A DNA stretch of 64,000 nucleotides, from positions 1,391,043-1,455,042 of the forward strand of contig SCFE01000118.1 in NCBI GenBank assembly GCA_004352715.1, written 5' to 3'. Below the pieces are notes generated by a model. It worked only from the letters and a program-made list of their open reading frames with translations. It did not search any database and was not told where the DNA came from. Within the stretch, counting starts at the first letter, position 1; each line of letters opens with the position of its first letter. The DNA comes from Hofstenia miamia (Eukaryota; Xenacoelomorpha; Acoela). The position numbers and the translations under genes were made by a program. Below are positions 11,464-21,830 of this stretch, one piece after another.

Positions 11464-11822
11464 TACAAATTATCTCAATAAATCCATTTAACAGTTCTAC
11501 CAATTATTTTTCAATATGACCACCTTTGGCGACGATTACTCTCTCGAGTCTACCTCTAAAGCTCTTTACTGCGGCACGGAACGTTTCTTGTGGAATTTTG
11601 GCCCATTGTCGCGCGAGGGACTTCTTCAGTGATTCCGTACTATCATGAGCTGTAGCGCACGCTTCCTTCTCCAAGATGGACCACACACAAAAGTCCAGAG
11701 GATTCAGGTCAGGCGATGAAGGAGGCCACAATTCCTTCCTCCAAAACGCAGGAAAGTGACGCTCACACCAATCCTGAGTTTTATTCGCTGTGTGCGATGG
11801 CGCACCGTCCTGTTGAAAGGTA
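11385..11822 (-). mobile_element. Mariner-type (DD37D) transposon, 3' end with transposase C-terminus
   Basis: The minus-strand frame 11,504-11,822 encodes the C-terminal third of a Tc1/mariner-superfamily transposase. It starts TFQQDGAPSHTA with the second catalytic Asp, continues to SSPDLNPLDFCVWSILE with the third, and ends at ...KGGHIEK. Thirty-seven residues separate the two Asp, giving DD37D. Downstream (11,385 onward) lies the terminal repeat, beginning CAGGGTGCGGAGAAAG and preceded by the TA at 11,383-11,384 that mariners duplicate. The catalytic N-terminal half is lost at the N at 11,823. The frame is open over what is visible, so this copy may be relatively young. Confidence 0.85.
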
Positions 11823-11823
11823 N

Positions 11824-12089
11824 ACAATATATATACTAATAGTACACACACATGATGACTGATTGGCCAATATGTTAGCTAGAATTATGTAAGATAGACA
11901 AAGCTTACAATAGAAATATGGGCGGACATGGAATTATGAACATACATGCACATACTCTTAGAATATACAACTGGTTTGTTATGGTTGGATAATTCATTAT
12001 CACATGTATATACAGGGTGCGGAGAAAGTACCCGATCATTTAAAAATGTTAATTTAATGAGTTGTGATGGGGGAAATAAAACAAAATTT
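11824..12089. repeat. Redundant 266-bp contig between two single-N gaps
   Basis: It duplicates 11,199-11,463, including the mariner terminal repeat (at 12,013), and carries nothing unique. Confidence 0.85.
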
Positions 12090-12090
12090 N

Positions 12091-12240
12091 AATCATTACC
12101 TGCTAATTGTTTACAAATTCAAATCACGCGATCATTCCCTGGCAAATTCAAGTGAGCAAGCAAAATAACACGTCATATATCATTGAGGGGACAAAGTAAC
12201 TGCAATGAAACTTAATCTCGAAATTACGAGGTGACGTCAA
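12091..12240 (-). mobile_element. Truncated LTR fragment related to the 59.5-kb Gypsy LTR
   Basis: Aligned with 59,632-59,815, this stretch shares CATTACCTG...TTGTTTACAA, then ATTGAGGGGACA exactly, then a diverged but colinear run up to a TGACGTCA (12,232-12,239). That octamer is a perfect cAMP-response-element-type site, and the other LTR has two ACGTCA/TGACGT half sites at the same place. Similarity stops at 12,240, where an unrelated CAGGGGCGCACCC sequence begins. The internal region of the retroelement is absent. Confidence 0.6.
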
Positions 12241-12888
12241 GGGCAGGGGCGCACCCAGCTTTTTTCTGAGGAGGGGAACTATTCTATATATATATAAATT
12301 TACTGAGACAGCATCTACTACGAAATAGCCAAAAAGATTACATTTAACAGTACGTGAGAATTTAGAGAAAATAATACCACTGCACGCTTTCAGAAAAACA
12401 TTACAGTGATTAATAACGATTGAGAATAACTGCGACAAGTTGTAATTGCATGTAATAGTGTCACTACTGTGAGAATAGATTTTACACGTCGGATAATGCC
12501 AAGGCTGGGCAATTCAGTCATCAGAATAACAATTGAACGAACGACCACGAAGCAACTACACTCTTTTGACGAGAAAGACTACGACCTCATGTAGAATCAC
12601 TAGTGGTGGACCTGAATGTAATACATGAGATATAATTCCTTCCTCTCCGGATCGGATTTAGTTACTCATAACTTAATGTAGTATCAGAGTATCAGAAAAA
12701 TACAACTCGTTTTAAAAGACTATTTATTTTAAGATTGCACAAAAATTTCCCTACTTATATACAGAATTAACAAAAATCAATATTTACCTCAAGCACACAT
12801 GAACAAAAAACTGAAATAACACAATCAGCGTCGCTTTATCTATTTGCACTCCCAATCGCGTTTTGACAACGGATTGCTTTTGATGCCA

Positions 12889-12896
<8 letters not shown>

Positions 12897-12928
<32 letters not shown>

Positions 12929-13228
12929 NNNNNNNNNNNNNNNNNNNNNNNNNNNNNNNNNNNNNNNNNNNNNNNNNNNNNNNNNNNNNNNNNNNNNNNN
13001 NNNNNNNNNNNNNNNNNNNNNNNNNNNNNNNNNNNNNNNNNNNNNNNNNNNNNNNNNNNNNNNNNNNNNNNNNNNNNNNNNNNNNNNNNNNNNNNNNNNN
13101 NNNNNNNNNNNNNNNNNNNNNNNNNNNNNNNNNNNNNNNNNNNNNNNNNNNNNNNNNNNNNNNNNNNNNNNNNNNNNNNNNNNNNNNNNNNNNNNNNNNN
13201 NNNNNNNNNNNATATATATATATATATA
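12897..13228. repeat. (TA)n microsatellite containing an assembly gap
   Basis: Uninterrupted TA repeats on both sides of 283 N (12,929-13,211). The assembly evidently broke within the repeat. Confidence 0.97.
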
Positions 13229-13488
13229 CCTCCCTCTCCGTAGTATGGTTTTTGCAAAAAAGTGCTACATAGAGGGCGGCGAGGAAAATTGTCCATAATA
13301 GAGGGATTTTGTGGGATTTTGGCCGAAAATTAACTTTTTGGCTATTACTCCCTAAAAAATCCATCGATCCCTTAAATATTTTGCATGAAGGTAGTGACTA
13401 CCAAAAGACTATGTCCTACAAAAATTCAGGAATTTATGTGGGAAATTCAGCTTATATGGTTATGTGGAAAAAATACATAGAGGGAGGT
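13229..13488. repeat. Candidate small inverted-repeat element inside (TA)n
   Basis: Starts ACCTCCCTCT at 13,229 and ends with its exact complement AGAGGGAGGT at 13,488. Both ends are bordered by TA-repeat sequence. A second TACATAGAGGG-type motif lies near 13,264. It contains no transposase frame. The short terminal match and flanking microsatellite make it suggestive of a MITE, not proven. Confidence 0.4.
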
Positions 13489-13539
13489 ATTAGTATATAT
13501 ATATATATAGGCTGTGCATTGCAATGTATATTTAGTTTG

Positions 13540-14580
13540 CTTATTTATGATATCATTGCTTGTCAATATGAGAAAGAATTGAGGCATACTGGATATAAAG
13601 AAATTGAAATGCTAATTTTGCTGTCTCACGGTAAATCAATGCGTCAAACTGCAAACGATATAACTTGTTTATTGGCAGTGTTGCAAATATTAACAAAGCA
13701 GCGACCATCACATCAAAGAGACCTGGATAATGTAGTGGAATGAAGAAAACAACTGATAGACAAGACCACATATTGCTGCGAAATCTAAAGAAGTCTTTAA
13801 TGACACCTGCTGCACAGATGGACCGGCAATGGCAGGATTCTAGTGTGAATGCTAGTACCCGTACAGTTCGACGACGCCTGCACATACTTTGCTTTGCAAT
13901 GTCAAGTTTCGTATACTGCATAATTCGACGTCGGCAGTGAAATGAAAAGCTTGCAGTTTGATAGAAATTTTGTTGATTGGACTGCAAAACTGGAGAAAGT
14001 TGTGTTTTTCCTACGAGGCGACTTTTGAGTGTCATGCAGTTTCTAAGTGAAGTCTATGACGTCCAATCGGTTTCTACCACCTCTACATGAGAAATGCATC
14101 CACCCCCACAAAAGTCATGTTCTGGGGCATCATAAACTTGAATGGTCCTGGAAGCCTAAATGTCTGTGATGACATGATAAATGCATCTCAATACCTAAAA
14201 GTAATGCAACGCGTACACCACTTTAAATGCAAGAGTAGCTCGATGAAGGTGACTTAATTTCATGCATGCAAGACAGTGCTCCCTATCACATTTTAAAAGA
14301 TGTATGAGAACTATTTAATGAAAATTTTGTTAGTTTACTTGAGTGAGCAAGCAATTCGTCTGATTTAAATCCAATCGAGAATATATATTGGGCTTTTTGA
14401 ACCGCTAAATTGACCAATGACAATACCAAGCAGGAAATTATATCAACAGTATTTCATCATTGTCATCCTAACCCCACGCTTCATGCCACAATCTAGTCGA
14501 ATTGACGACATACCTCCCAAGATGACAGCAGTAACTGCCACAAAAGGTGGCAATGGAACTTATTAAGTGAACTGATGATA
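13540..14580 (+). pseudogene. Tc1-type transposase relic
   Basis: The N-terminal helix-turn-helix region reads LILLSHGKSMRQTANDI. After a frameshift at about 13,740 it is followed by the second DNA-binding part, RQDHILLRNLKKSLMTP...STRTVRRRLH. The central piece reads KVMFWGIINLNGPGSLNV (14,115-14,165) and the end reads SSDLNPIENIYWAF (about 14,357-14,400), the last catalytic acidic position of Tc1 elements. Several stops and frameshifts break it. Terminal inverted repeats could not be placed. It lies immediately beyond the last recognisable aminotransferase exon. Confidence 0.85.
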
Positions 14581-14984
14581 TAGTTGACTAATTATATATA
14601 ATATACTTAGTAGAAATGTGCATGTTTGTAAAATATATATGTAAATGTCAACTACTGCGTATCATTGCAGCTAACCATATAAATAGGCGCACATTAGTAG
14701 ATATCTCCATCATTAGCAACACTGCAGCAACGTATCGTTGTAAAAGTATGCTTAATAAATTTCTTAGATAAGAACAATTTCAAAATCATAGGTCTCTGTC
14801 CGCAACGTATTTTGCAACTCGTGATGCTCGTAAAACTTCCTCAATAATTCTCGCGGTCACTACTGCATGCAATTTAGTAGCTATCGCCTTCAGTGAATTT
14901 AAAGACAAAATTATTAAAACACAAACAATAATTTCAGGCATGCAGATTGATAAAAATCGAGTTAGGAATCTTTGGAAATTTTAC

Positions 14985-17900
14985 CGAGATTATCAAGTTT
15001 AGAGAAATCTGCCATTAAGAAGTAACCTCCTTCGGGAACATGTGGTACAAACCCGAAATCCTTGAGCATTTTAACGACTTCGGAACGATTTCTTCCCATT
15101 TCTTCCTGCACCCAAGTAAAATAACTTTCTTTTGTTCCTAAGATTTTTAATTCTTTTTCTAATCCAACAGCTACAGCTTCCTAAAAAGAAACCACATACA
15201 CTTCACGTTTACGATTACTTTACGTTAATTTTAACAGTGAAAAATGAGATATTTGCAAAATATCCAGCAAAAAGGATGCACAAAAAGGTACACATGCATT
15301 AATGAAAACTTCCTCGGTTGCTAAAAATTGAGATATTCATCTTCCAGGGCATGGATGACAAAAAGCGGATCATAGTATCTTCTATTAAGCTCCCTTATGC
15401 ACCTCATATTGAATCAATTGTATGAACAAATAATATTGAAAGTTGGAGAATTTGCTCATGTATTAGTGGGAAAAAAATTTTAAAACATAGAAATGAATCT
15501 TATCTCTACATTTTTAAAATTTATTTATGAGCTCAACTAAACATGGGTCTTAAAAACACTAGTATGGTGCATAGTATAAGATGCTTCCACACAACTGCCA
15601 ATTTGCAACGAATTCAATATGAGATTGGAAAATGAATAATGAAAAAGAATTACCTGTAAAATAGTTGGCGCAGTGTAGATGCAATTTTGATGAACAGCTG
15701 TTAAATAAGACAGGAGACTCTTTGGACCAATCGTCCATCCCAACTAAATGGAAATTAAAACTATTTTAAAGATAGAAGCATACCTTCCAACCAGTAACAT
15801 TGAAAGTCTTTCCAGCACTTCCCATAGTTAGAGTACGTTCCCACATTCCAGGAAGTGTGGCTAAAAACAGCAATTAATGCGCTATGTAGAACTATTCACA
15901 AAATAGAAAAGTAAGGCAGTGGATTTCAAGTTATTTAACGAATCAAATACCTAGTTTAATATGCTTGTGGGGTGGGTGAATGATCCATTCGTAGACTTCA
16001 TCACTAATAACAACAAGATTGTGTTTAATACTGAGTTCACGTATAGCGTTCAACTCATCCATTGTAAAAACTTTACCCACTGGATTGTTTGGGTTATTAA
16101 AAACAAGCATTTTGGTTTTCTTTGTAATTTTTTTCTCTAATTCATCCATGTCAAGCGTCCATTCGGAGCTGGAGTACTCGGTTTTGTTGTTGTCGGGCTA
16201 AAGAGATGCATGTATTATATGTACATTTTCAATATGTTACATAACAGTTCTTGTTTTAAAATCGATACCTAAGTTTCTGTGGCAAAATTGGATTTTAAAA
16301 AGTTCCTAAATTGCAAAACTACATGAAATAAATACAATATTTTAATAGAAATCAATTCATTTTAACTTAACCATTTGAGGACCATAATGAAATTGAAGCT
16401 GCTTTAGTAGCAAAAATGAATGATTTGCATTAATCAGATGGTAACAAGTACCTTATCACCAACATTAATTCTTGAAATACATCTATGATGCTACACTATG
16501 GTGGTACATATATGTACCTTGCGCCTCATAGGAGAGTACATTAACCCTATTTTACCTGGGGCCGATTTGACCCTCCTCCATATTTTTAGATATATCTCAG
16601 AGAAAGTTTTTTTAATAAACTATCCTTCCATGACTTCCTTCTTTAACTTGTTCTGCAACTTTTGAAGAAAAATTTTGCAGATAGGCTCAAGAGTTACAAA
16701 GTTATAACGATTTTAAAAAATTAGTCCATGAAAAAGTGAAATTTCTTGAGTTTCAAAAATAACAATTTTGTGTGTAAAGGCTATAAATTGAAACCAATGC
16801 ATAGTTTTCAATGCAAAATTATAATTTAGTGTTTTCTATGTTTTATTTGCATTATAGGCCTTTCCTTGATTCCAATTTAGTAATATTTCTAACATTTTGA
16901 GTCAATATTGAGAAATTTGGGAAAATTTGATGAGCTTAATTTGCATATTAATTATCGTAGCGCAAAATGGTTATGCCAAAATATACCTAACATGTCAAAG
17001 TATCTCCACAGCAAATTTGGTGTTGATAAGAGTTACCGTTTCCGAGATCCTAGGGGTGTGGCCAAATCGGCCCTTCAGGAATGAATGCTACAAAAAAGCC
17101 AAGGTAAAATAGGGTTAATGATTGCCGAAAAATGAATGGCAAGAAACGAGAATCAGGACAAAATCTTTCATAAATATGGGTTGAAAACAATCTTTTTAAC
17201 CACAAAATTCGCTTAATTATATGAATTTCCATATCAGTGATCAGATTAATCAACCAGGAATATCATACTCAATTGAAAAAACCAAAAAGATTGAAGAGAA
17301 ATTTGGCTTTATAAATATATTAACTTACCATTATCTTAACATTGATCATGCAAAATACAAATATACAGTGAATTATGGCGGTAGAGAAAAACGGATTTGT
17401 TTAGGTGGTACACACATATATATACCACCAAGCCTCAAAGCGTTAAAATCTCTGAATAAATTATTACATGATACTACATGTAGTCTTTATCGAGATGATA
17501 ATATTAAAAACCGTAAAAACTATTAAATAATTCCACATTTCTAAGACTGAAAACTAAAGTTGCATGCCTCAATTTGGATAAAATGGGTCATCAAACTCAT
17601 TGTATCATTCGCAGGGGAGTATTAGTGTGATTACCTACTCCATCAAGAATGAAGGTCCATAAAGCAGAAGATAATGATTGGTTTTTGTAGTACTACAATA
17701 TGAAATTATTATTTTCTCAAAATTAGTTAATTATAACACCTCTGTGGTTTAAAATTGGCAAAACTTACGGCTTTTAAGGCGATATATATTGGTTTTCCAC
17801 CTGCCATCTCAACAACTGATGAATAGCTATCAAAAAATGGCTCGATTAAGATAACCTAAAAAATCATTGAAATTCAAAAAAAGGAAAACCAACATACTTC

Positions 17901-19712
17901 ATCCCCAGGATCTACAAATCCTCTAAACGCGCAGTAAAGTGATTCGTATGCACCAACCGTTACCAAAATTTCCTCCATTGGATCGATTGCTCGGTTCATA
18001 ACATGACCATACATATCTGAAAGTGCTTTTACGAGACGAGGGTGCCCCTAAATTATAGAGTAAAAGGAATTATTCTCCTTCATTGCTAAATATTTTTGTT
18101 GAACTATCGAAGACAAATTAAAACAAGGTGTGTACATTAGAACGAGTTCAGTCACTAAAAATTGTCACAACTTTACGCAAATCAACATCGACATTTTCCT
18201 TACAGTAAAAATACGTGCCGGAAGGCTTTATAGTTATATAATTAGTAGGAATAAGGGTGCCCCTGTCCATCAGAATATATTTTGCTAAATTAGAAGAAGT
18301 TTTCATTTCAATCAGAGATTTATGAGGACTTGGGTAGCCATGGGTTGGGGTGGACATGGATTTTCACTGAAATAGTTGATCTGAAATTTAATAAACTAAA
18401 TCTAGATGGAGTTTGTGGCCTTACATTTTCGTTACCATTGATTTCGCACATTTTTAACTTTTTTGCACATTAATTTTTTTTCTCGATATACACAATATTT
18501 TTCTGAAACATGTGGTCTTAATATTTGAATTTTCATGGACCTGGCCTCAGCCCATTCTTTATCAATCCCGATAGCATAGGCTGAACCTGGGAATGGTTTT
18601 CGTGGACCTGGCCTCAGCCCATTCTTTATCAATCCCGATAGCATAGGCTGAACCTGGGAATGGTTTTCATGGACCTGGCCTCAGCCCATTCTTTATCAAT
18701 CCCGATAGCATAGGCTGAACCTGGGAATGGTTTTCATGGGCCTGGACTGGATGTGATTCCAATATCAGTTCGTGTATCAAAAGGTGGAGATGTAATTCTT
18801 TTAAAGAACTGTCATTTACAATTTATACCTATGAAATGGATAATGCTAGTATCTCTAAACATTTCGATGCCAATAAATCATATCTCAAAAATAACTTTAC
18901 TAACACTAAGAAAAACCATTTTAACATATTGATCAGAAAGAAATTTGTTTGTGAAATCTATAAAATCTCTCTAATTTAAGTTGAAAAGCATGTAAAATTT
19001 GTTGAACAAAACTTTAAAGGTTAAACTCGATCTAATTCAATAACTTAACCTTCTTAATAGCTAAGACAGGGAAATTGTATTCCAAATGTAAATTATATCA
19101 TGCAAAAGAACTTCAGAAGACCATTTAGTTTTCACTGTGTCTCACCCAGATAATATGAAAAATAAGTTCAATATATTTCCTTGGTAAGGTACAGTACTTA
19201 CATAACCTCTGGTGTATTGGTGAAGCATTGTATCGTTACAAGAATCAATTAACGCCTGCTTAATGTGTTCAGGAGGAGGGTAATCAGGAAAACCTTGGCC
19301 AAGATTGATAGCATTATGTTGTTTGGTCAGCGCAACGAACTCAGTCCTAAACAATGTTCACTTTCATTTAAACCTCAATTTATCTAAATACATAAATGAA
19401 AAAAGATTCACAAAGTTTCAACTAAATTAATCAAATAATGAATATCACAGAGACAAACATTTAATATTCATGAATACAAACCTAGATCTGAGAATAGCAA
19501 AAGCTATAAAGAAAAATTACACTGTTTTAAAAAATTTAGTTTTGTTTAAGATGAAAACTAAGCAATACTAACCAAACGCTGGGCTTCATGAACGGAATCA
19601 TCTGCTTGGCACCACGATTCGCAATGCTCGACATTGCTCTTACCTTCAACGGAGGATTATTAGTTGATAAAGTTAATAAGTGCTTTGGACAAACAATTGC
19701 TATAAAATTCAT
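14985..19712 (-). CDS. KYAT: Kynurenine/glutamine aminotransferase (class I PLP-dependent), C-terminus missing
   Basis: A PLP enzyme that transaminates kynurenine and glutamine-like amino acids and cleaves cysteine-S conjugates. Exons (minus strand): 19,712-19,573; 19,346-19,202; 18,047-17,898; 17,855-17,769; 16,197-15,951; 15,860-15,784; 15,743-15,654; 15,180-14,985. All have GT/AG borders and compatible phases, giving 377 codons. Motifs in order: [51 protein letters not shown] (PLP-contacting Asp and Tyr); GSAGKTF, whose Lys is the Schiff-base lysine; [10 protein letters not shown]. The ATG at 19,712 would add about 45 residues before PSVW that could be a mitochondrial leader; inner ATGs at 19,634 and 19,595 would give shorter starts. 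The last 80 or so residues of the family, with the substrate-carboxylate Arg, are not found. Exon 8 without splicing reaches TAA at 14,962, seven codons on. A Tc1 relic and gaps follow, so the gene is truncated, misassembled or has distant exons. Confidence 0.93.
16541..17118. mobile_element. piggyBac-type MITE in an aminotransferase intron
   Basis: TTAA at 16,541-16,544 and 17,115-17,118 flank a 570-bp element. It begins CCCTATTTTACCT and ends with the exact complement, a perfect 13-bp terminal inverted repeat. Just inside both ends a GGGCCGATTTG motif appears in inverted orientation (16,558 and about 17,075). TTAA duplication with CCC termini is diagnostic of the piggyBac superfamily. It encodes no transposase, so it depended on a helper. 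It sits in the intron between exons 17,769 and 16,197. Confidence 0.9.
18540..18745. repeat. 67-bp minisatellite, three units
   Basis: Units start at CCTGG at 18,540, 18,607 and 18,674, with a partial fourth at 18,741. The period is exactly 67 bp and the units are nearly identical (only G/A differences seen). It lies in the aminotransferase intron between exons 2 and 3. It is more GC-rich than its surroundings. Confidence 0.95.
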
Positions 19713-20472
19713 AGTTGAGAATTTCAAGCAGCCAACAGATAAGCCGAATACTATAACGCAATATTAATAATGACATGCCGCGCACTTTGATGTGAATTAT
19801 ATTTGCTAATTATGTGTACATTGAAACAAACAATGCTATAAACATAGGGAAAGAAAGGTGTTTAATAATGATCTCAACCTCTAAGCTTACTTCAAGACAA
19901 ACAACGTCATTAGCTAAAGTATAAAGTCCTTCTTAATAAAGTATATATTATGCATTATTTAACAGTGAGCTTGATTGCTTAAAACTAGGTTAGCATTTAA
20001 GGTAGGTCAACCATGCAACAATATGAAAGGAACTTTAATGAAGAACAGCTTAAAAAGTGAGTATGCTAAGAATTGAGTAAACCCAGGGATAAAAAACGAG
20101 GCTTTGATTATGGGGTATTGTGACATTTGAACTGTATGTATATGACATTATCATCTAAACATTTTCCTTGGAATTTGTGAATAAACATAATTTATAAGAA
20201 TCCGATTTTTGACGCCAGACAGAAACATTGTAAAATATTAGCATTATTTGTATAGAAAAAAATTAATGGGTATTTTTAAATCCATGAGCAAAATATCTAA
20301 ATCTTAGGTTATCAAACTTTGCATTAAAATATTTTTGTATGTTCAGTATTTTTAAGAAATTTTCCCACTTTTATGTTATTTGGTGGTTTTTTCCCTAGTA
20401 AAACCAATTTTTTAGCAACCTTTTTTCGAATATTTACTGTAGCTTAGAAGCTCATGTATCTTATGTAGATTT
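19713..20472. other. Upstream of the aminotransferase: no gene recognised
   Basis: AT-rich DNA that must hold the promoter and any 5' noncoding exon of the aminotransferase. I cannot point to a TATA box or initiator with confidence. Confidence 0.5.
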
Positions 20473-21270
20473 TATTATTATTATTCTTACTTCTCACAGC
20501 TTCATGCTGGTATCCTTCTCAGCTCGGAGAACTCGCCAGTTCCCAGGGAGTCTGAGAGCTTTCCTCAGGACTCTAGCTGTTCCTAACAATGCTGCCTTCT
20601 GTGCTACTGCTCCTCCCCACTTTGGTACTCCAAACTCCCTGTACTTGTCTATCTTCTCTTTCTCCTTGCTTTCTACATTCCTGTCCTTTGGTACTTCTAT
20701 GTCTATCACTGTTCCCAATCTTTTATCTTTGTCTAATACTACTATGTATGGCCTCCGCGCTTCTATCACATTGATTGTCTGTATGTTGAAGTCCCACAAT
20801 ATCTTAACCTACCCATTTTCTATGACGCCCTGTGGCTTTTGCTCATACGACTCGTCTCCTGCTTCTAACCCATGCTGCCTGTTCAAACTCCAGTGTACCA
20901 TTCTTCCCACCTTGCCATGCCTGAACTTATACTCATTCTGCGTCAAATTCTCACACCCTGCTACCAGATGATCTACTGTCTCTGCCTCTTTCTTACATAG
21001 CCTACAATTATTACTTACTTCTACTCTTCTGTCTATATGCTTCTTCACCCAGTTTGTTCTTATTGCTTGCTCCTGTGCTGCCATTATCAGTGCTTCTGTT
21101 TCTCTTTTTAGTCCTGCCTTCTTTAACCACTTGTTGCTNNNNNNNNNNNNTACTTCTACTCTTCTGTCTATATGCTTCTTCACCCAGTTTGTTCTTATTG
21201 CTTGCTCCTGTGCTGCCATTATCAGTGCTTCTGTTTCTCTTTTTAGTCCTGCCTTTTTTAACCATTGTTA
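20473..21270 (-). pseudogene. R4/Dong-like LINE 3' end, second copy
   Basis: Minus strand. It runs from ...KKAGLKRETEALIMAAQEQA through the knuckle CRLCKKEAETVDHLVAGC and the endonuclease region RRPYIVVLDK...GTVIDIEVPKD to the natural C-terminus QKAALLGTARVLRKALRLPG, with a stop near 20,494. A short AAT-unit tail (20,473-20,490) follows. The PD of the endonuclease reads PY here, so this copy could not cleave. An N run (21,139-21,150) splits it, and the 120 bp on each side are the same sequence (21,017-21,138 and 21,151-21,270), an unmerged overlap. It is about 5'-truncated to the same region as the copy at 5025. Confidence 0.88.
21139..21150. other. Assembly gap (12 N) with duplicated flanks
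   Basis: Flanking 120-bp segments are near-identical, so the gap is spurious and the two flanks should be collapsed. Confidence 0.95.
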
Positions 21271-21830
21271 CTCTTCTCTGTTGAATCGTCAAGAGAGAAG
21301 ACAGTTATGAACAATTTTGAGTAACTTAAAGCGAATTCGACAACGGACTGTGAGTCAATGAAGACTGCGAATAAGACTAGAGGTGGGTACAAGGCCGTGC
21401 TCAGTATATATGAACGGACCGCACAGTTTTGTACTCTCTGTAGATAAGATAGTATATAATCAGGAAGAAAGAAGAGAATTGGAAAAGTCGATGCGGGAGA
21501 GAACATGAGCGTAAACAAGAGCCTTGGCAGAATCAAATGTAAGCTAACGAGAGACGTTCCAGAAATTGCTTCGAACGGCGAAGCAAGACTTGACAACGCG
21601 CGAAATGTGAAGTCGGAAGCATAAATCAGAGTCAATCATGACACCCAGATCGGGGACTGACAAGCTGCTGGTACGGGTAGTGACCCCAATGGCAAGATTG
21701 ACATTTGCAAGGTGAGAATCAACGAAAAAGTGAATGAGTTCAAGCTTATCTTCATTGAAAGAAAATCCATTACCAAATAACCAAGATCGGTTAGTTACTC
21801 TTGAATAGCAACAACACCAGTTTTGCGTTG
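21271..21830 (-). pseudogene. CR1/L2-like LINE reverse transcriptase C-terminal fragment
   Basis: Minus-strand translation in shifting frames gives WLFGNGFSFNEDKLELIHF, then LSVPDLGVMIDSDLCF and HISRVVKSCFAVRSNF, then YLQRVQNCAVRSYI. These correspond to the 'LN..KTE...' , 'LGV.(F)DS.L.F..HI..(V)..(C)' and 'LQ.VQN.A.R' blocks behind the palm of CR1/L2 LINEs. Catalytic FADD is outside the fragment. It abuts the R4/Dong copy in the same orientation, which may reflect nested insertion. Confidence 0.75.

Noticed and set aside
12784-13364. Long tyrosine/isoleucine frames on both strands across 12.9-13.2 kb
   Set aside because: They are translations of (TA)n and N; no coding content.
14781-14903. 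Short minus-strand frame (KAIATKLHAVVTARIIEEVL...) after exon 8, considered as the missing aminotransferase exon
   Set aside because: Does not resemble the family's C-terminus and the phase from exon 8 would give a stop within a few codons.
17221-17526. 101-codon plus-strand frame in an aminotransferase intron
   Set aside because: Reads plausibly ([15 protein letters not shown]...) but matches no family I know, lies on the antisense strand within an intron and has no promoter or splice context; left unannotated.
18148-18357. 69-codon minus-strand frame between aminotransferase exons 2 and 3
   Set aside because: Same strand as the gene, but it does not fit the aminotransferase alignment: exon 2 splices in phase directly to 18,047. 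Probably intron or repeat debris.
20504-20971. 155-codon Ser/Leu/Pro-rich plus-strand frame at 20.5-21.0 kb
   Set aside because: Antisense shadow of the R4/Dong-like C-terminus, which carries the knuckle and endonuclease motifs on the minus strand.
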